Assembly: GCA_949152475.1 (NCBI GenBank)
Contig: OX424559.1
Location: 17,887,809-17,951,808, forward strand
Length of the DNA stretch: 64,000 nucleotides
Source of the DNA: Terebella lapidaria
Lineage: Eukaryota > Annelida > Polychaeta > Terebellida > Terebellidae
Reading direction: 5' to 3'
Of this stretch, positions 40,541-52,330 are shown in pieces; position 1 is the stretch's first letter, and every line of letters begins with the position of its first letter. The notes beneath the pieces are model-generated. The model made no database searches. It worked only from the letters and a program-made list of their open reading frames with translations, and was not told the origin of the DNA. The position numbers and the translations under genes are program-made.

Positions 40541-41432
40541 TACGGAAGCGTAGAAGGGCCACCCAGGAAAATTATTTTTTTAAATTCCCGACTTAGTAAC
40601 TCGATAATATCGACTTAGTATCTCGATAATATCGACTTATAACTCGATAATATCGAGTTAGTATCTCGATAATATCGACTTAGTGTGGAACAGGCACAGG
40701 AAGGAGATTTATTTTTTTTTGAATTCCCGAGTTAGTAACTCGATAATATCGACTTAGTATCTCGATAATATCGACTTAGTATCTCGATAATATCGAGTTA
40801 GTAACTCGATAATATCGACTTAATATTTTAGGGTTGTCCGGCCCATGTGTACATGTGTGTATAATGTACGTGGGTAACCAATAACGACTGTGTCAATTGG
40901 CGTATATGTCCACGTGTGAACATTGAAATAAATGATATCTAAAATGAAAACTTTCCCCTCTGATGTAAATATCAATTACATTAATTACATAATAGAGTTC
41001 TAACAGTATTTGACCCTCATATAAAATCAGTAATGTTTATTTGTTTTCTCATTATGTATTTGCACCAGCAGACTATACATCATGTGCTGTGATTTAAGTC
41101 GAGATACTAAGTCGATATTATCGAGATACTAAGTCGATATTATCGAGATACTAACTCGATATTATCGACTTACTAACTCGATATTATCGACTTACTAACT
41201 CGATATTATCGAGATACTAAGTCGATATTATCGAGTTACTAACTCGATATTATCGACTTACTAACTCGGGAATTTGAAAAAAATAAATCTTCCTGTGCCT
41301 GATCCACTCCTAAGTCGATATTATCGAGATACTAAGTCGATATTATCGAGATACTAAGTCGATATTATCGAGTTACTAAGTCGGGAATTTAAAAAAAAAT
41401 AATTTCCTGGGTGGCCCTTCTACGCTTCCGTA
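40541..41432. mobile_element. Foldback MITE with long terminal inverted repeats
   Basis: The left end TACGGAAGCGTAGAAGGG is matched inverted at the right end (CCCTTCTACGCTTCCGTA), flanked by or including TA on both sides, consistent with a TA target duplication. Each arm continues through GGCCACCCAGGAAA, a poly-A or poly-T stretch, CCCGACTTAG, then a run of CTCGATAATATCGA units, giving arms of about 300 bp. The 260-bp middle (about 40,830-41,090) has no open frame. It is non-autonomous; a Tc1/mariner- or Harbinger-type transposase could have moved it. Confidence 0.85.
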
Positions 41433-41694
41433 GTATACATAAGGAACAACATATTGTATTCTCTGACTTATGTTGGAAGAACTTCACATACAATTTATAC
41501 TAGCCCTTTGATCATTTATCTATGAAAATTAGTTGAATTTTCACTTGCATATATTTTATGGTTTATGTCAAATTACAACTGAATGCATACCAGTGTACAG
41601 TATAAATATTTGATTACAAAACTGGTTGTACTTGTAGGCATAACTGTTGAGTTGTCAAGGGTAATATGTACCCAAAATAGGGCTAGAATGCACC

Positions 41695-41870
41695 AGCAAA
41701 CGCCAAAAAGCATTTGGCTTTTGAGCGGGACCCCTTGAGCGGGCCCCAGACCCCCACCACTTGGGACTCGCTGCGCTCGTGCCTCGTTTCGCGAGTACCA
41801 TACATTCAATTTAATTCTTGTGTCCCCCCCTCCCTTCTGGGATTTCTAGATACGCCCCTGATACTAGTGT
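41695..41870 (-). repeat. Reverse-oriented copy of the GC-rich dispersed repeat
   Basis: GAGCGGGCCCCAGACCCCC and GACTCGCTGCGCTCGTGCC are the reverse form of the GGTCTGGGGCCCGCTC and GCGAGCGAAGCGAGC words near 38,130-38,190. No gene. Confidence 0.7.
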
Positions 41871-42335
41871 ATCTACTGTACTGTCACGAGTTGGAATCGT
41901 GCCAAATTAACGGCATGAAGAAATTATGATCGGAGAGATCATCATATTTAGCCTTGAAAAAGATAGCCACCAGTTTCCTGAGAATTGTTTTTCACATCTC
42001 AATTATCACTGTCCGTTCTCAAGTTATGACCATTTTGTGTATGCTAATTTTAGGCCTATATGTCATGATAATATTTGCACCCAATTAGCAACAGTGTATT
42101 ATATTATAATGAGAATTCATGACGTCACATCGAAAATTGATTTTAATGAGCAAAGAAATCTTATTAATAGGCTCATATTAATCATCTCTCACTAGATTCA
42201 CTATTCTTTAATTTACAGGGCAGGGTGCGGGAATTCATTGGGGTCTGTGCTCAGCTGTTGGTCGCGCCAAAAATTCCCGTGACCAATGATAAGGGAGGTC
42301 TTAGTTTCTCATACATCATAGGGCTACGTGCGGCC

Positions 42336-42418
42336 AGCGCCTCCTGTCGTCATAATGTTGCAGTAGTAATTTTGTCCACAACAATTACTACTGTATCATT
42401 ATGACGACAGGCGGCGCT
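42336..42418. repeat. Near-perfect hairpin of about 36 bp per arm
   Basis: The left arm AGCGCCTCCTGTCGTCATAA continues through TGTTGCAGTAGTAATT. The right arm is its reverse complement with only three or four differences, around a loop of about 10 nt. A smaller TTGGTC/GACCAA inverted pair sits just upstream (about 42,260-42,290). It may be a tiny MITE or the fold of a transcribed hairpin RNA. Confidence 0.8.
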
Positions 42419-43907
42419 AACCGCCGAGTGCTTCGTTCGTTGTGCGTTGTTCATCATGCGATATGCTATATTCTAAATGCAATGTGCTAAGTTCCATATG
42501 CATTGTGCCAGATGCGATTTGTTTTTGATAGTTTGCATGGCCAAAGGTGTTAGAATTTGACATGATGAATTAAGCATTGAGAAAGTATTAGTGAGAACTT
42601 GGAAGTAAGCAGCAAGGAGATGGAAGTTAGAACTATGCAGTAAGAATATATAAATTCGACACAGAAAGTTTAGAAATAGTGATGTGGAATAAAGAATTTT
42701 GCGGTTGAAACAATCATTCACAACAAGAAAATCTACAAAGCATGTCAATGAATATTGACCCTAAAAACGCTCCATATTTGCTGGGTTGTAATTATAAACC
42801 TTTCGTTATTTCAAGTTGCGAGTCATAGTATGTCGATCTATTCCCTACTAATATTAAAACTGTTCATCAGTTTGGGAACCAATCATAAACAATTTTCACA
42901 AGCAAGCCCGCCAGAGAGCTAAAATTAGAAATGTATAGTATGAATTCACGACATGCTATAGTTTCTCCCAATAATGTAATGCTAATATTTCTGAACTATG
43001 ATCAACTATCCTCCGCTTTTGAATTAAACCTGACATTTAGAAGTTGAAGACTCTAAACTAGTGCTGTTCGCAATAATAATTGCCATTGGTGAATACAAAT
43101 GAGTCTGTTTTAATAAAGTAAACAAAACCACGTGTATTTGTGACCATACCAGCCAGAAACGTTTATTTCAGCTCACATGATTACTAGTAAAAGCGAGTAC
43201 AAAACTGACACCCTGTCACAAAACTACAACGTTATGATATCTACGATCAAGTCAAATCATAATGCACCGAGTCCACATCATTATCATTATGTGACACGTA
43301 TGATTAATCGTTATTTAGTTCATACTCATTCGGGATATATATCACATCAGAAATACCAGCAGATAGCGAGTCGCTATCTATTTCTGATCACAAATACGTA
43401 CTTGTATGAATTTGTCTGTTTGTCGGGTTTCAAATCCTACCATGACCGAGCTTGGGATCCTGATCATCCGCACAGACACGAGAGCAATGATGAAAATACG
43501 GACTCACAATATCGAAAACGGAAATTACCCTGCGAGGTTCCTACAATATTCCACTTATTTCCAAAGTTTCTCCTTGTATTTCTATATTATCATCAGACAG
43601 ATACATTTATTAAAATGTGATATTGAGAGTCGTTTTATCAATGTTTATTGGCATGAACTTTCGTATCTGGTATCTTGTATCATGTTTTATAATATGCCAT
43701 TTTTGCGCTAAGCTCAGACGTTTGAAAGTTTTTTTTTTCAGAATTTATCACCATGCCAGTAGATTGTATTTGTATTATCAGAATAATTCTTTGGACAATT
43801 CAACTGTTGTGAATTCATCACCCTGCTTCCTTTGAATTGTGATACATTACACTGCCTTGAACAAAATGCCGACATCAACGAAAACGACAAGATGAATTCA
43901 GTGCAAA
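42419..43907. other. Non-coding region
   Basis: Plain AT-rich sequence. A 147-codon open frame at 43,177-43,620 (plus) has no recognisable domain or bias and is within what chance allows. Confidence 0.5.
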
Positions 43908-43913
43908 TTTATT
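43908..43913 (-). terminator. Candidate polyadenylation signal AATAAA
   Basis: The first canonical AATAAA on the minus strand that I find downstream of the propeller gene's stop codon. It would give a 3' UTR of about 1.6 kb containing the repeat copy at 44,750-45,170. Confidence 0.35.
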
Positions 43914-44749
43914 CAAACAATCATCAAATGTAACCAGGCGTACAAATAAAAGCACAAATTAAATTATATGCGATTCATTTCAATCACTGTACATACGCCT
44001 CATTGAACTCATAACAAACCAATGGCTAGAATCTACATATCAATATACAGTTTACATACAGCACCTGAGCATGTATTTATAACCACTTGCAGCGGTACAA
44101 TTTGCAGACCCTTTACTGGGTTTGCAATACAATCGACACCAGAAATGTCTCTCTTTGCAATCCATATATACATATATATCCGGATACATTGTTATGTGCG
44201 ACGTGTATATATTACAATAATGATATACATCATGATACATTATGATGTGATATATCAGATCTCCATGTACATACACAGCGCGATACGTTATGATTTGATA
44301 CCTATCACAGCAACCACACATTGTTGCTAAGCAACGCCATTGTGTCAATGCACATTTTGCTATCGTTGCAATTTCAACGAGTTTGGATAAATCACAATCA
44401 ATCGCACGTTTCGATCACCTTGTCATCACAAATGCCGAACATTACAAAAAACGTTATACATTTACCATTCAAATCTGACACAAAATAGTTCCTACTTCCT
44501 CTAGATCTGGCTGCGCCCTACAGCATTCATTTACCAAGTGTATACAGATGTTTGCGTCACAGACATGACTATAACAATATCATAATTTCCAATCACTAAC
44601 GCACTCTCAATGTCAGCAGGAATATGTACAGAAAACATACCAAATACACCAGGCAGAACACGAGAAGAGATTATGTACATGGACATTTATATGGACAATT
44701 GACTATAATGTTGACTAGTTCAACTAGTATTAAATTTGTTTGACTAGAT

Positions 44750-45170
44750 GTTTCCCGCATGTCATTATGAGTCTACCTTCTTGTATTTCACAAACACAGA
44801 AACACGATGATACTGTGATATGTCCCAGTCCCAGCCTGCTGGCTGAGTGTTATTATATAGAGATCAATACAGCAATGTATTCGAACAGTTCCGTCTGATT
44901 CCGGGAAATTATCCGTCACTATTGCACAAAGTTTGCTTATCAAAGCAGCTCCGATCAACAGTTCAACTGCCCAAAACTAGTCATTTATCCATATGTTTGG
45001 TGGAAGCATATTCGTATAGTCCCTGAGACGATGATACACATCAGAATGTTGCAGGGTTCCAAGGGTGATCTCTGTGAAGGGCGCCTCGTGGGATGGTCGA
45101 ATGGGGCTCCAACTATTGAAAAGTGCGATGTTATAAAATGTTTATCACATAATACATTATTACCACATGA
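44750..45170 (+). repeat. Dispersed repeat, copy 1 (with conserved block)
   Basis: The part with TGTCCCAGTCCCAG, AGAGATCAATACA, GTTCCGTCTGATTCCGGGAA and CACAAAGTTTGC matches 60,480-60,720 and 56,290-56,440. The part from about 45,046 (TTGCAGGGTTCCAAGGGTGA) to 45,130 matches 56,478-56,562 almost exactly. Confidence 0.85.
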
Positions 45171-45549
45171 GAATCATATATTGCAAACTATATCAATGTT
45201 CCATCACCTAAGCATCAAGTCAGTATTTATCATGTTTTCATTCAATAGCACGTACCATCAGATGTTGTTCCGTAGCCGGCAGGAAGTCGCGGCAGTGACG
45301 TCATGATTCTGATAAATAGACACAATACAGAAGTCAGCTACTGGTATTGACAGCAAACATCGAACTTAGCGTGATACAGTATCTAATTTCAATATTTCAT
45401 ACAACTACAATAACTACACAACTATCATCAAACACATGACACATGTACAGGATTTGTCAGTATCAATTCTTTATACATGTACGTGTGAATTAATGTTTTG
45501 TTTATGTTCTGATGTCATAAATACACTTGATTATAGTGTATACTCACAG

Positions 45550-46002
45550 TTAGAACAGTGCGGATACATCATACATCACAATCCCGTCCTCTGTAGCCAC
45601 CCCCAGGTATCTATCGTCATGGAGACGTGTATTTATGACCCGCCCAGACGCCTGTATAACTTTGTTAGTCTGTCCGAGGGACGTGTTGTGGAGGTATATG
45701 TCCCTCCACCTCGGACTTTCCTTGTCAGCAGCATCCCAGTCCCCCAGAAACATCAGCCGGCCGGAGCTGTCCACACACAGGGCGAGAGGATCAACACCAC
45801 TTGACAGGGAGATGTCCGTGATGTGCTGACCCTGGTCACTCAGCTCCCGGACACAGTCTGTATCACACACAAGGATGGCGTCTGTCCGGGGGTTCACTGA
45901 CAGACGGACACCCGGCCTGAGATGTGTGACGCTCGAGTCCAGGCGCCACAACTCCCGGCCGTCAGTGGTGGACACTCGGGCCACATCCCGGGGGTAGACA
46001 GT
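45550..46002 (-). CDS. Beta-propeller (NHL/TRIM-like) protein, last coding exon
   Basis: The exon follows an acceptor (minus strand CAAACCCCACAG then ACTGTC) and encodes 150 residues to a TAA. The start TVYPRDVARVSTTDGRELW continues the frame of the upstream exon in phase 0. Blade-like repeats are visible: DGRELWRLD, LSVNPRTDAILVCD, ALCVDSSGRLMFLGDWD, and YLGVATEDGIVMYDVSAL, a typical closing strand. Such blades resemble the C-terminal propeller of invertebrate TRIM/NHL-like proteins, used for protein or RNA binding. The exon is GC-rich against AT-rich flanks. A GTGAGT follows the stop within a few bases, so the 3' UTR may be spliced. No RING or B-box is in the window, so the full architecture is unknown. 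Confidence 0.8.
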   Translation of the reverse strand, partial: TVYPRDVARVSTTDGRELWRLDSSVTHLRPGVRLSVNPRTDAILVCDTDCVRELSDQGQHITDISLSSGVDPLALCVDSSGRLMFLGDWDAADKESPRWRDIYLHNTSLGQTNKVIQASGRVINTRLHDDRYLGVATEDGIVMYDVSALF

Positions 46003-46762
46003 CTGTGGGGTTTGTAAAGTGATTGTGTGTAATTATCATAGGAATATGATACTATACATGGTCATGTACTCACAGATTATGTTAAAACTGGGTCCTGAGA
46101 ATTATCTACAAGATACATCATTCATAAATACTACTGCGGGATACATTTTATATTTACATGCTGGTTAATATTGTAATGATTGAGAAAATGGTCTGACAAA
46201 ACACAACCCAATGTCCTGCTTAAATGAAGATGGTGTATTATTTAATCCTGTGTGAACAGATTTCTTGTATGTGATTGAGCAGGTAGACTGCATGAAGGCG
46301 CCAGTGATTGTTTGTTTACTTGTCAATGTCAAACGTAAACAACAATATGTTGCCAGGCAACAGTTACTTGTGGAATGTTGTTGTGTCTCTATTTGTCATA
46401 ACAAAATACAGCTGCGTGTTTTAGGGAGAATAAAGTTTAGATCATAGCAAGAAATATTTCATGTAAATCTGATTTATGTCCAACAGTCAATATGTATGAT
46501 TCAACATTACATTTCCCATAAAATATACTGAGAAAGTGAAACAGTCAAATGAACTGGCTGCTTACTGTTTTATAAATAAATTTAGAAATAATAATTTATA
46601 CTGGAAACACCCACCTTGAATGTGTAATATTGTTCAATAGTATATTTAACAGATTGTATTCAAACATCTATAAAATATTGCACTATGACATCACATTATC
46701 CTGCAGAGTTTACTATCTACAAAATCCAATGCTATCTTACACCATATAATTTCCACACACAC
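46003..46762 (-). other. Intron of the propeller gene
   Basis: Bounded on the minus strand by GCGAG then GTGTGT (donor, intron starts at 46,762) and CCCCACAG (acceptor). It is AT-rich, 760 bp, and joins both exons in phase 0. No other feature is seen in it. Confidence 0.75.
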
Positions 46763-47137
46763 CTCGCCTAACAGAATGATGACGTCATCATCCCGCGTCC
46801 AGCTGACTGACCGGACTCGTGAGTCTGTATCCCAGGTGCTGACCCTCGCCAGCCTCCCGGGCCGCACCTCGTACACCCCGCACCTGTGGGGGCCCGAGCC
46901 ACTGTCCCAGCCAGTAATGACGTCACGGCGGCCGTCCCTGCTGCTGGCTGTACAGACAGGGTACCTCACCCCCGGGCTGTCCACAGAGACGGACAGCGGC
47001 TCGCCGTCTGTGGACACCACACAGATGCGGGGGTCAAGGGGGGAGGTGTAGAGGATGGCGAGGGTCCCGTCCACAGCAATGTAGCACAGGTCCGTGATCC
47101 ACTCGCCCTTCTCCAGGTGCCACAGCTCCTTCACACC
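46763..47137 (-). CDS. Beta-propeller (NHL/TRIM-like) protein, internal exon
   Basis: The exon is 375 bp, 125 codons, phase 0 at both ends, after the acceptor TTTGTCCTGACAG. It encodes GVKELWHLEKGEW, then TDLCYIAVDGTLAILYTS, ICVVSTDGEPLSV, RRDVITGWDSG and VRSVSWTRDDDVIILLGE. These are alternating strand-turn blade repeats like those of the next exon, so both belong to one propeller. Upstream exons (start codon and N-terminal domains) were not found and should lie at higher coordinates on this strand. The sequence is clearly more GC-rich than its surroundings. I cannot name a specific orthologue. Confidence 0.8.
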
Positions 47138-47632
47138 CTGTCAGGACAAAATAGCGACATATTAATTTTGTATAATTGACTAAATCCGTCATATAACAAG
47201 TCATGGGATACATGTATATATTAAGGAGACGGTAAATTGTGATACAAATACTTGACGGCAAACAACTTACAAGGTTATTGTCTGTATCTACTGGTAAAGT
47301 AACAGCATGATTACAAGAATGATAAGAATACCAAGGAACCTGATCGGAACATTGCTTGTGTGCTTCCAGCAGACCAATAATTTATCCCTGTCACATATTT
47401 AGTTCACCGCACAAAATAACTGAATTCAGTCTGAATGCTCATTAAGATAAATATATGATTGTAATAAATGTATCTATATTACAAGTTCTTCATCTACATA
47501 GCACGTGGATATGGTATTGAAGATTTAGAATATAAATAAGTTTGATGAATGAATAAATTTACACAATGAAATGATTCAAGCGATGACTATAATTAGTGAG
47601 CGAGTGTCAATTGTTGGCTGTTTGAAGACTGG

Positions 47633-47794
47633 TCACTGCCTCGGGTTGGACGGTGTCAGTACAGGACCATTGGTGGCGAGGCGGTCGAGTGTCTTGCTTG
47701 TAACGGACTCATGTAGTACATCTTTGGAGGTGTATTCACGGTCCACGCGTGCCTTGTTTGCTGAGGTAGATCTGCTGTGGTGGCGATCGGAGTC
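47633..47794 (-). CDS. Candidate terminal exon, unknown protein
   Basis: After the minus-strand acceptor TTTCTGCCATAG, the frame DSDRHHSRSTSANKARVDRE continues for 53 residues to a TGA (47,633-47,635). The composition (Ser, Arg, Thr; GC-rich third positions) looks coding. It lies upstream of the propeller exons but ends in a stop, so it would be the 3' end of another gene or an alternative last exon. No domain is recognised, and it could be chance. Confidence 0.3.
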   Translation of the reverse strand, partial: DSDRHHSRSTSANKARVDREYTSKDVLHESVTSKTLDRLATNGPVLTPSNPRQ

Positions 47795-50439
47795 CTATGG
47801 CAGAAAAAGTAGAGAAATTTGTAGATTTTACATGATATTCGCTCAACATACACACAGCTATAGAGCACAGCCGGCGAAGGAGAACACTGGGGTCAAACCT
47901 ACATTTTATCAGCAGAATTTCCGATCACAGCAAAATACTTTACTTATATACTGAGCGATAAATATCTATCAGCACAAGTAACAAGCCTCAATAATATACG
48001 AGTACATGAAGCCAGAAATACATTTCTGATGAAGCATATATTCTAATATTATTTGTACAAACCCCGGATGGTATCTCCATGACACAGAACTTCCTGACTT
48101 CGACACACGTCAACAGAGAACCCACAGGTCGTCAGGTCGACAGGAACACATCAACAGCCTAGCTGACAATAGAATGATCTCATCACAAATAGTACATAAA
48201 AAAATAGTTGGTTCTGATTTACCAAGACACACACGTATCTACTCTGCACATGTCCCATAGAGGAAGGAGGGGGCGGGAGGGGGGGGGGGGGCGAGGGGTC
48301 ATTCACAACGTATAATCTAATCACTCGCGGATCCAGGCCGGGGTCATCCGGCGGGTTTGCACCCCCCCCCCCCCCACACACCCATGCGCGAGTGAGATTT
48401 TTTATATATAGCGGTAAGACTTTAATTTAAGACACAACGAAAACGTGTAAAAAATATCAAAATTGTAGAAATACAATAGTTAAATACATATCGGGTGGGT
48501 GGGGTCACCAGGTCGGAATGTCTACAATTCATAATACTTTTCTTCCATATCCAAACTGCACATACACAGTTGAACATAGACGATTAATATCATTTATTTT
48601 TTTCTAGCACTTCGTTCATAATTCAGGTTTAGATTTATGTTGGATTTCCGCGTGCCAAAAATAGATTTGTCCACTTTATCAAACAGGCATTGATAATAGA
48701 CCTATATATAAATTACATGTTCTGAAAACGAATGCGACCATTGATAGGCTAATGATATTTTTTAGATATATTATTTCTAGATCTATTGAAAACAATATTT
48801 TTTCGATCCATGCTTTGTCACCTGATAGTGATATCATGAAAAAGTCTTTTCAAATAGGATCTGGAGGCGCCCCAAACGTGTGAACCAGATCAAAAACGCG
48901 TCCGAAAAATTTGTGGAATCTTGGGATATCGAATCCCAAAATTTTACCTGGGGGTGGGGGAAAGGGGGGCTTACGGCTCCCCCTACCCCCCCCCCCCCCC
49001 CCCCACCCTCCGAATTCCCAGACCGCGGGTGCTGCGCTTGCTCATGATCCATATCTACAAACTGTATCGAGTGTAGGCCTCAACTCCCCCCTCCCCCCAT
49101 CATGCTACGACAAAGTCCTGGCTGAGTGGATCCGCCCCTGCCCTGTGCCTGTGGCTGTGCCGGGCCTGGGCTGGGCCCTGCTAATACATCGGCCCACAAC
49201 AGGCACAAATCTCAAAATGAACATAAGCTATATATTCTACAACGTTGATACGTAATTAAGCTGGTGTTTTGCATGTAGATATATATCAGTTAGAACCTGT
49301 TATTCCAAGTAAATAGACGATTTATCAACACTTGATCAGAGAAGCATGCGTTGGTGGACGCTCGCGCGCTGTGGGAGTGTGTCACAGAAATAGTTACGAC
49401 AAAACAACACAAACTTTGTAATAGAAGCTGAAGAAAAATACATGATCGAACACTTGAGCTCGAAAAACATTCGATAATGGCCATTCAACCTTTGCCGCAA
49501 TTTCACGAGGCTTCTACATATATTTTATCTTACATTTCTACGACCAAACATTAGATCTGAGACACCCGCAATATTTGCTGTCAGCTGACGGCAAACGTTA
49601 TGATAAGACTCCAGTTAAATCATAATGCATTTCGACGCATTATACAAGTCACAAAAGTAAATCCATATAACCGCACATATCTTGATTGGGAAACATTTAG
49701 GTAGGGTTTGCTTTGACTTTGAGACGAATATGCACTAGTTCCGGCATGTTTTCCTGCGACACATGTTGATTAAAATTCATTTCGCTGCTTTCCCTGGGCC
49801 GAACACACCAACATTTGAAGGGGTCAAAGGTCCTGCAGTTTAGGAGAGAGTGTGAAATAAAATTGCAGGTCATAAACCGTCGTTCTCTTGCACATCAGCT
49901 CATTCGTTCCTCCTCGGCTCCTTGGTACAGTACAGGGGGGCATTTTTCGATGGGTAAGAGATAAAAATACATCCCGTGGTGGGCCGTGCTGTATGGTCGT
50001 CCTCCCCTACCTGGTGGTCTGTGCAGTGGTTGCATTCTCCATTCTACCTCGGCTGGTTAGGAAATAGCCTAATATATCGTCGCAAATCAGTTGTTTTGTT
50101 ACTCAATGAGTTTGAATAACAGCTTGATCAGGAGCGGATCTAGGGGGAACTTTATACATGTACATGTAGGCCTATATCAATACTTCTGATTTTTTTCGTG
50201 GGAGGGAAAAGGGAGCCGAAATCGGGCCCAGTGGGGTGTGGGGGGGGGGGGACGGTGAGGCCCCACTGGCGTTGACCATCGACCCAATCGTCAAGGTTAA
50301 AAAACGTACAACACATTTTTCTCAAATGAATTAAATATATACTGGTCCTCTGGCATACTATAAGTGTTTATAATTTCATTGGTGTCAAACTAGTTTTTGT
50401 TTTTCATTATTCATTTATTAATTTATTTGTGTAGGCCTA
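47795..50439. other. Non-coding region with homopolymers and dispersed-repeat scraps
   Basis: Long G or C runs lie at about 48,280-48,292, 48,361-48,375, 48,987-49,003 and 50,227-50,250, several inside decayed GC-rich repeats with words such as GGATCCGCCCCTG. On the minus strand, 48,070-48,145 reads as a short protein-like stretch (DLTTCGFSVDVCRSQEV) but lacks usable splice sites, so I do not call it. Confidence 0.5.
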
Positions 50440-50900
50440 CTCCTTTCCCTGTCATGACGTAACAACTTTTATTTGATAAACTCTGTCACCTGACCTATAA
50501 CCAATCAATAGTGCATCAGAATTGGAGATCGTTCATTTGAGCCGATCAATACATTGCCATATTACATAGATAGAGAGGAGAGCAATAAAACCCACGGTGA
50601 CATCGATGTCAAATTCCATAGTTACTAGTATTTGACTCGTTATTTACCGACCGTTGACCCATGGTCCAAAACCTGGGTCATGACTGGACGCCCCTGTGGA
50701 CAGACGTGACGTCACGAGTGCTTCAGAACTATACTTAGTAGTCTCGATGGGCAGAACAACTTCCAGTCTGAGCTACCATGGGACTCTCAAAGATTATGTA
50801 AATCGGTTCCTAAAGTTTGATCTATATTTTATGAAGCCGCAGCAGGCTGTCAGCACACCAAAGGCACACGATAAACCTTGGATACGGTTGACGGTATCGA

Positions 50901-51018
50901 GTCACGTGACACAGTTGTTCGATTACGCATGACTTCCACTTTAAAGATCTCACTTTTCGATGGGCTCTGTGGCCGAGTGCGGACGAGTTCTATGGCGGGA
51001 GTTGGTTAGATTCCCGGG
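50901..51018 (+). mobile_element. tRNA-like (SINE-like) module 1 with upstream GTCACGTGAC
   Basis: GTCACGTGAC at 50,901 precedes GGGCTCTGTGGCCGAGTG, a Leu/Ser-tRNA-like box A, by 69 nt. GGTTAGATTCC (51,004-51,014) differs from the box B consensus GGTTCGANTCC at one base. The region between is too short for a real class II tRNA, so this is a tRNA-derived relic. Confidence 0.65.
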
Positions 51019-51289
51019 GTTTGACGTTCGACAATACAATACTTTATCATGTAATAATAGCAATGACAAATTCTCGTGGTGAAATATATATTTTGTTGAT
51101 GTAGATACTGGTTTCTGAAAAAAAAACGGCACATTTTGCACTCAACTATAATTTTGTATGTGTAAAATCGACAATAATGAAATCTCGCCATGGATAGAAA
51201 GAAGTCTGACAGTCACGTTCAGCGCATGATTCTCCAGAATGCACACTAAATTACATAAAGAACGATCGTTTTATTACAGATATTTTGTA

Positions 51290-52330
51290 ATTTGGACAAT
51301 GACCACCGTGCATGTGGACTGGTGTACATGATAGAAAGAGCTGCAAATCATAACGAGCGTAAAATGTCCCGTTTCTTATCATAACGTGTTTTCACTTCCA
51401 TGCATAGCTTGCAGACTATTCGAAATCCTATCTTTAACAACAACACGAAGGTTGGTTTCAAAACAATATGTGCACATTTCCTTGGCTTGATACAACAAAC
51501 TATTAGGCATAATCATGAATTTGTCTTTTACTAATATATGTCTGTTCATAGTTCAACTCGACGTTGAGGTTTTACATAGATGTGTATGCGGTTTTTCGCA
51601 CTGATGAATTTCCACTTGATTCTTCTCGTTACTTTACGTGTGTTAAGTCAGTCAGTCATGTTCAGGTCACGTTTCTTCATAATACAAATCAAATTACATT
51701 GATAATTATTACTGATATTTCGTATATTCGACAATGACCACCGTTCATGTACACTGTACACTGTTGGCGGCAAATCATGACGTGTGTGAACGATCCCGTT
51801 TATTATCATAACGCGCTTTCATTCCCGTGATCTAGGTGTATATAATATTCAAAATACTGATGTTTATTAATACTTTTAACGTTGGTTTCATAACAAAACG
51901 CAATCATCCTTCGCATGATGCAACAAGCTATTAGGCCTAATAGTTGAATCTGTTCCTCTCTAATACGTTTTCGTTCAGAATTATAACCAGACCTGTATAT
52001 GGGTTATTTCAAAGGCCTATTAGGCCTATTCTAGTTACTTTTCGTTTATGTGTTAGGTCAGTCAGACACGTTCAGTTCACGTTTCTTCGTTATAATTCAA
52101 ACCAAATTACATCGAGAAATATAACTGATGTTTCGTAATTTCGACAATGACCACCGTTCATGTACACTGCAGGATGATAAGCTTGGCTGCAAATCATGAC
52201 GTGTGTAAATTGTCCGTTTATTATCATAACGTGTTTTCACTTCCGTGCATCTATTGAAAAAACTGATTTTTATTAATACTATTAATGGTTGTTTTCACAA
52301 CAAAATACAAATTTCCTTCGCATGATGCAA
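51290..52330 (+). repeat. Three subrepeats of about 420 bp inside the block
   Basis: TGACCACCGT plus CATGTACAC, GCTGCAAATCAT, TGTCC.GTTT, TTATCATAACG and CTTCCGTGCATCTA recur at 51,300, 51,736 and 52,147, each followed by ACAACAAAATGCAAAT-like and CTATTAGGCCTAAT words. More diverged fragments lie at 53,600, 53,870 and 54,790. Confidence 0.85.

Noticed and set aside
43177..43620. 147-codon plus-strand frame
   Set aside because: AT-rich composition like its flanks, no domain, chance length.
48070..48145. Protein-like minus-strand stretch DLTTCGFSVDVCRSQEV as a propeller-gene exon
   Set aside because: The frame is closed by a TGA before any acceptor, and the only downstream GT is a poor donor.
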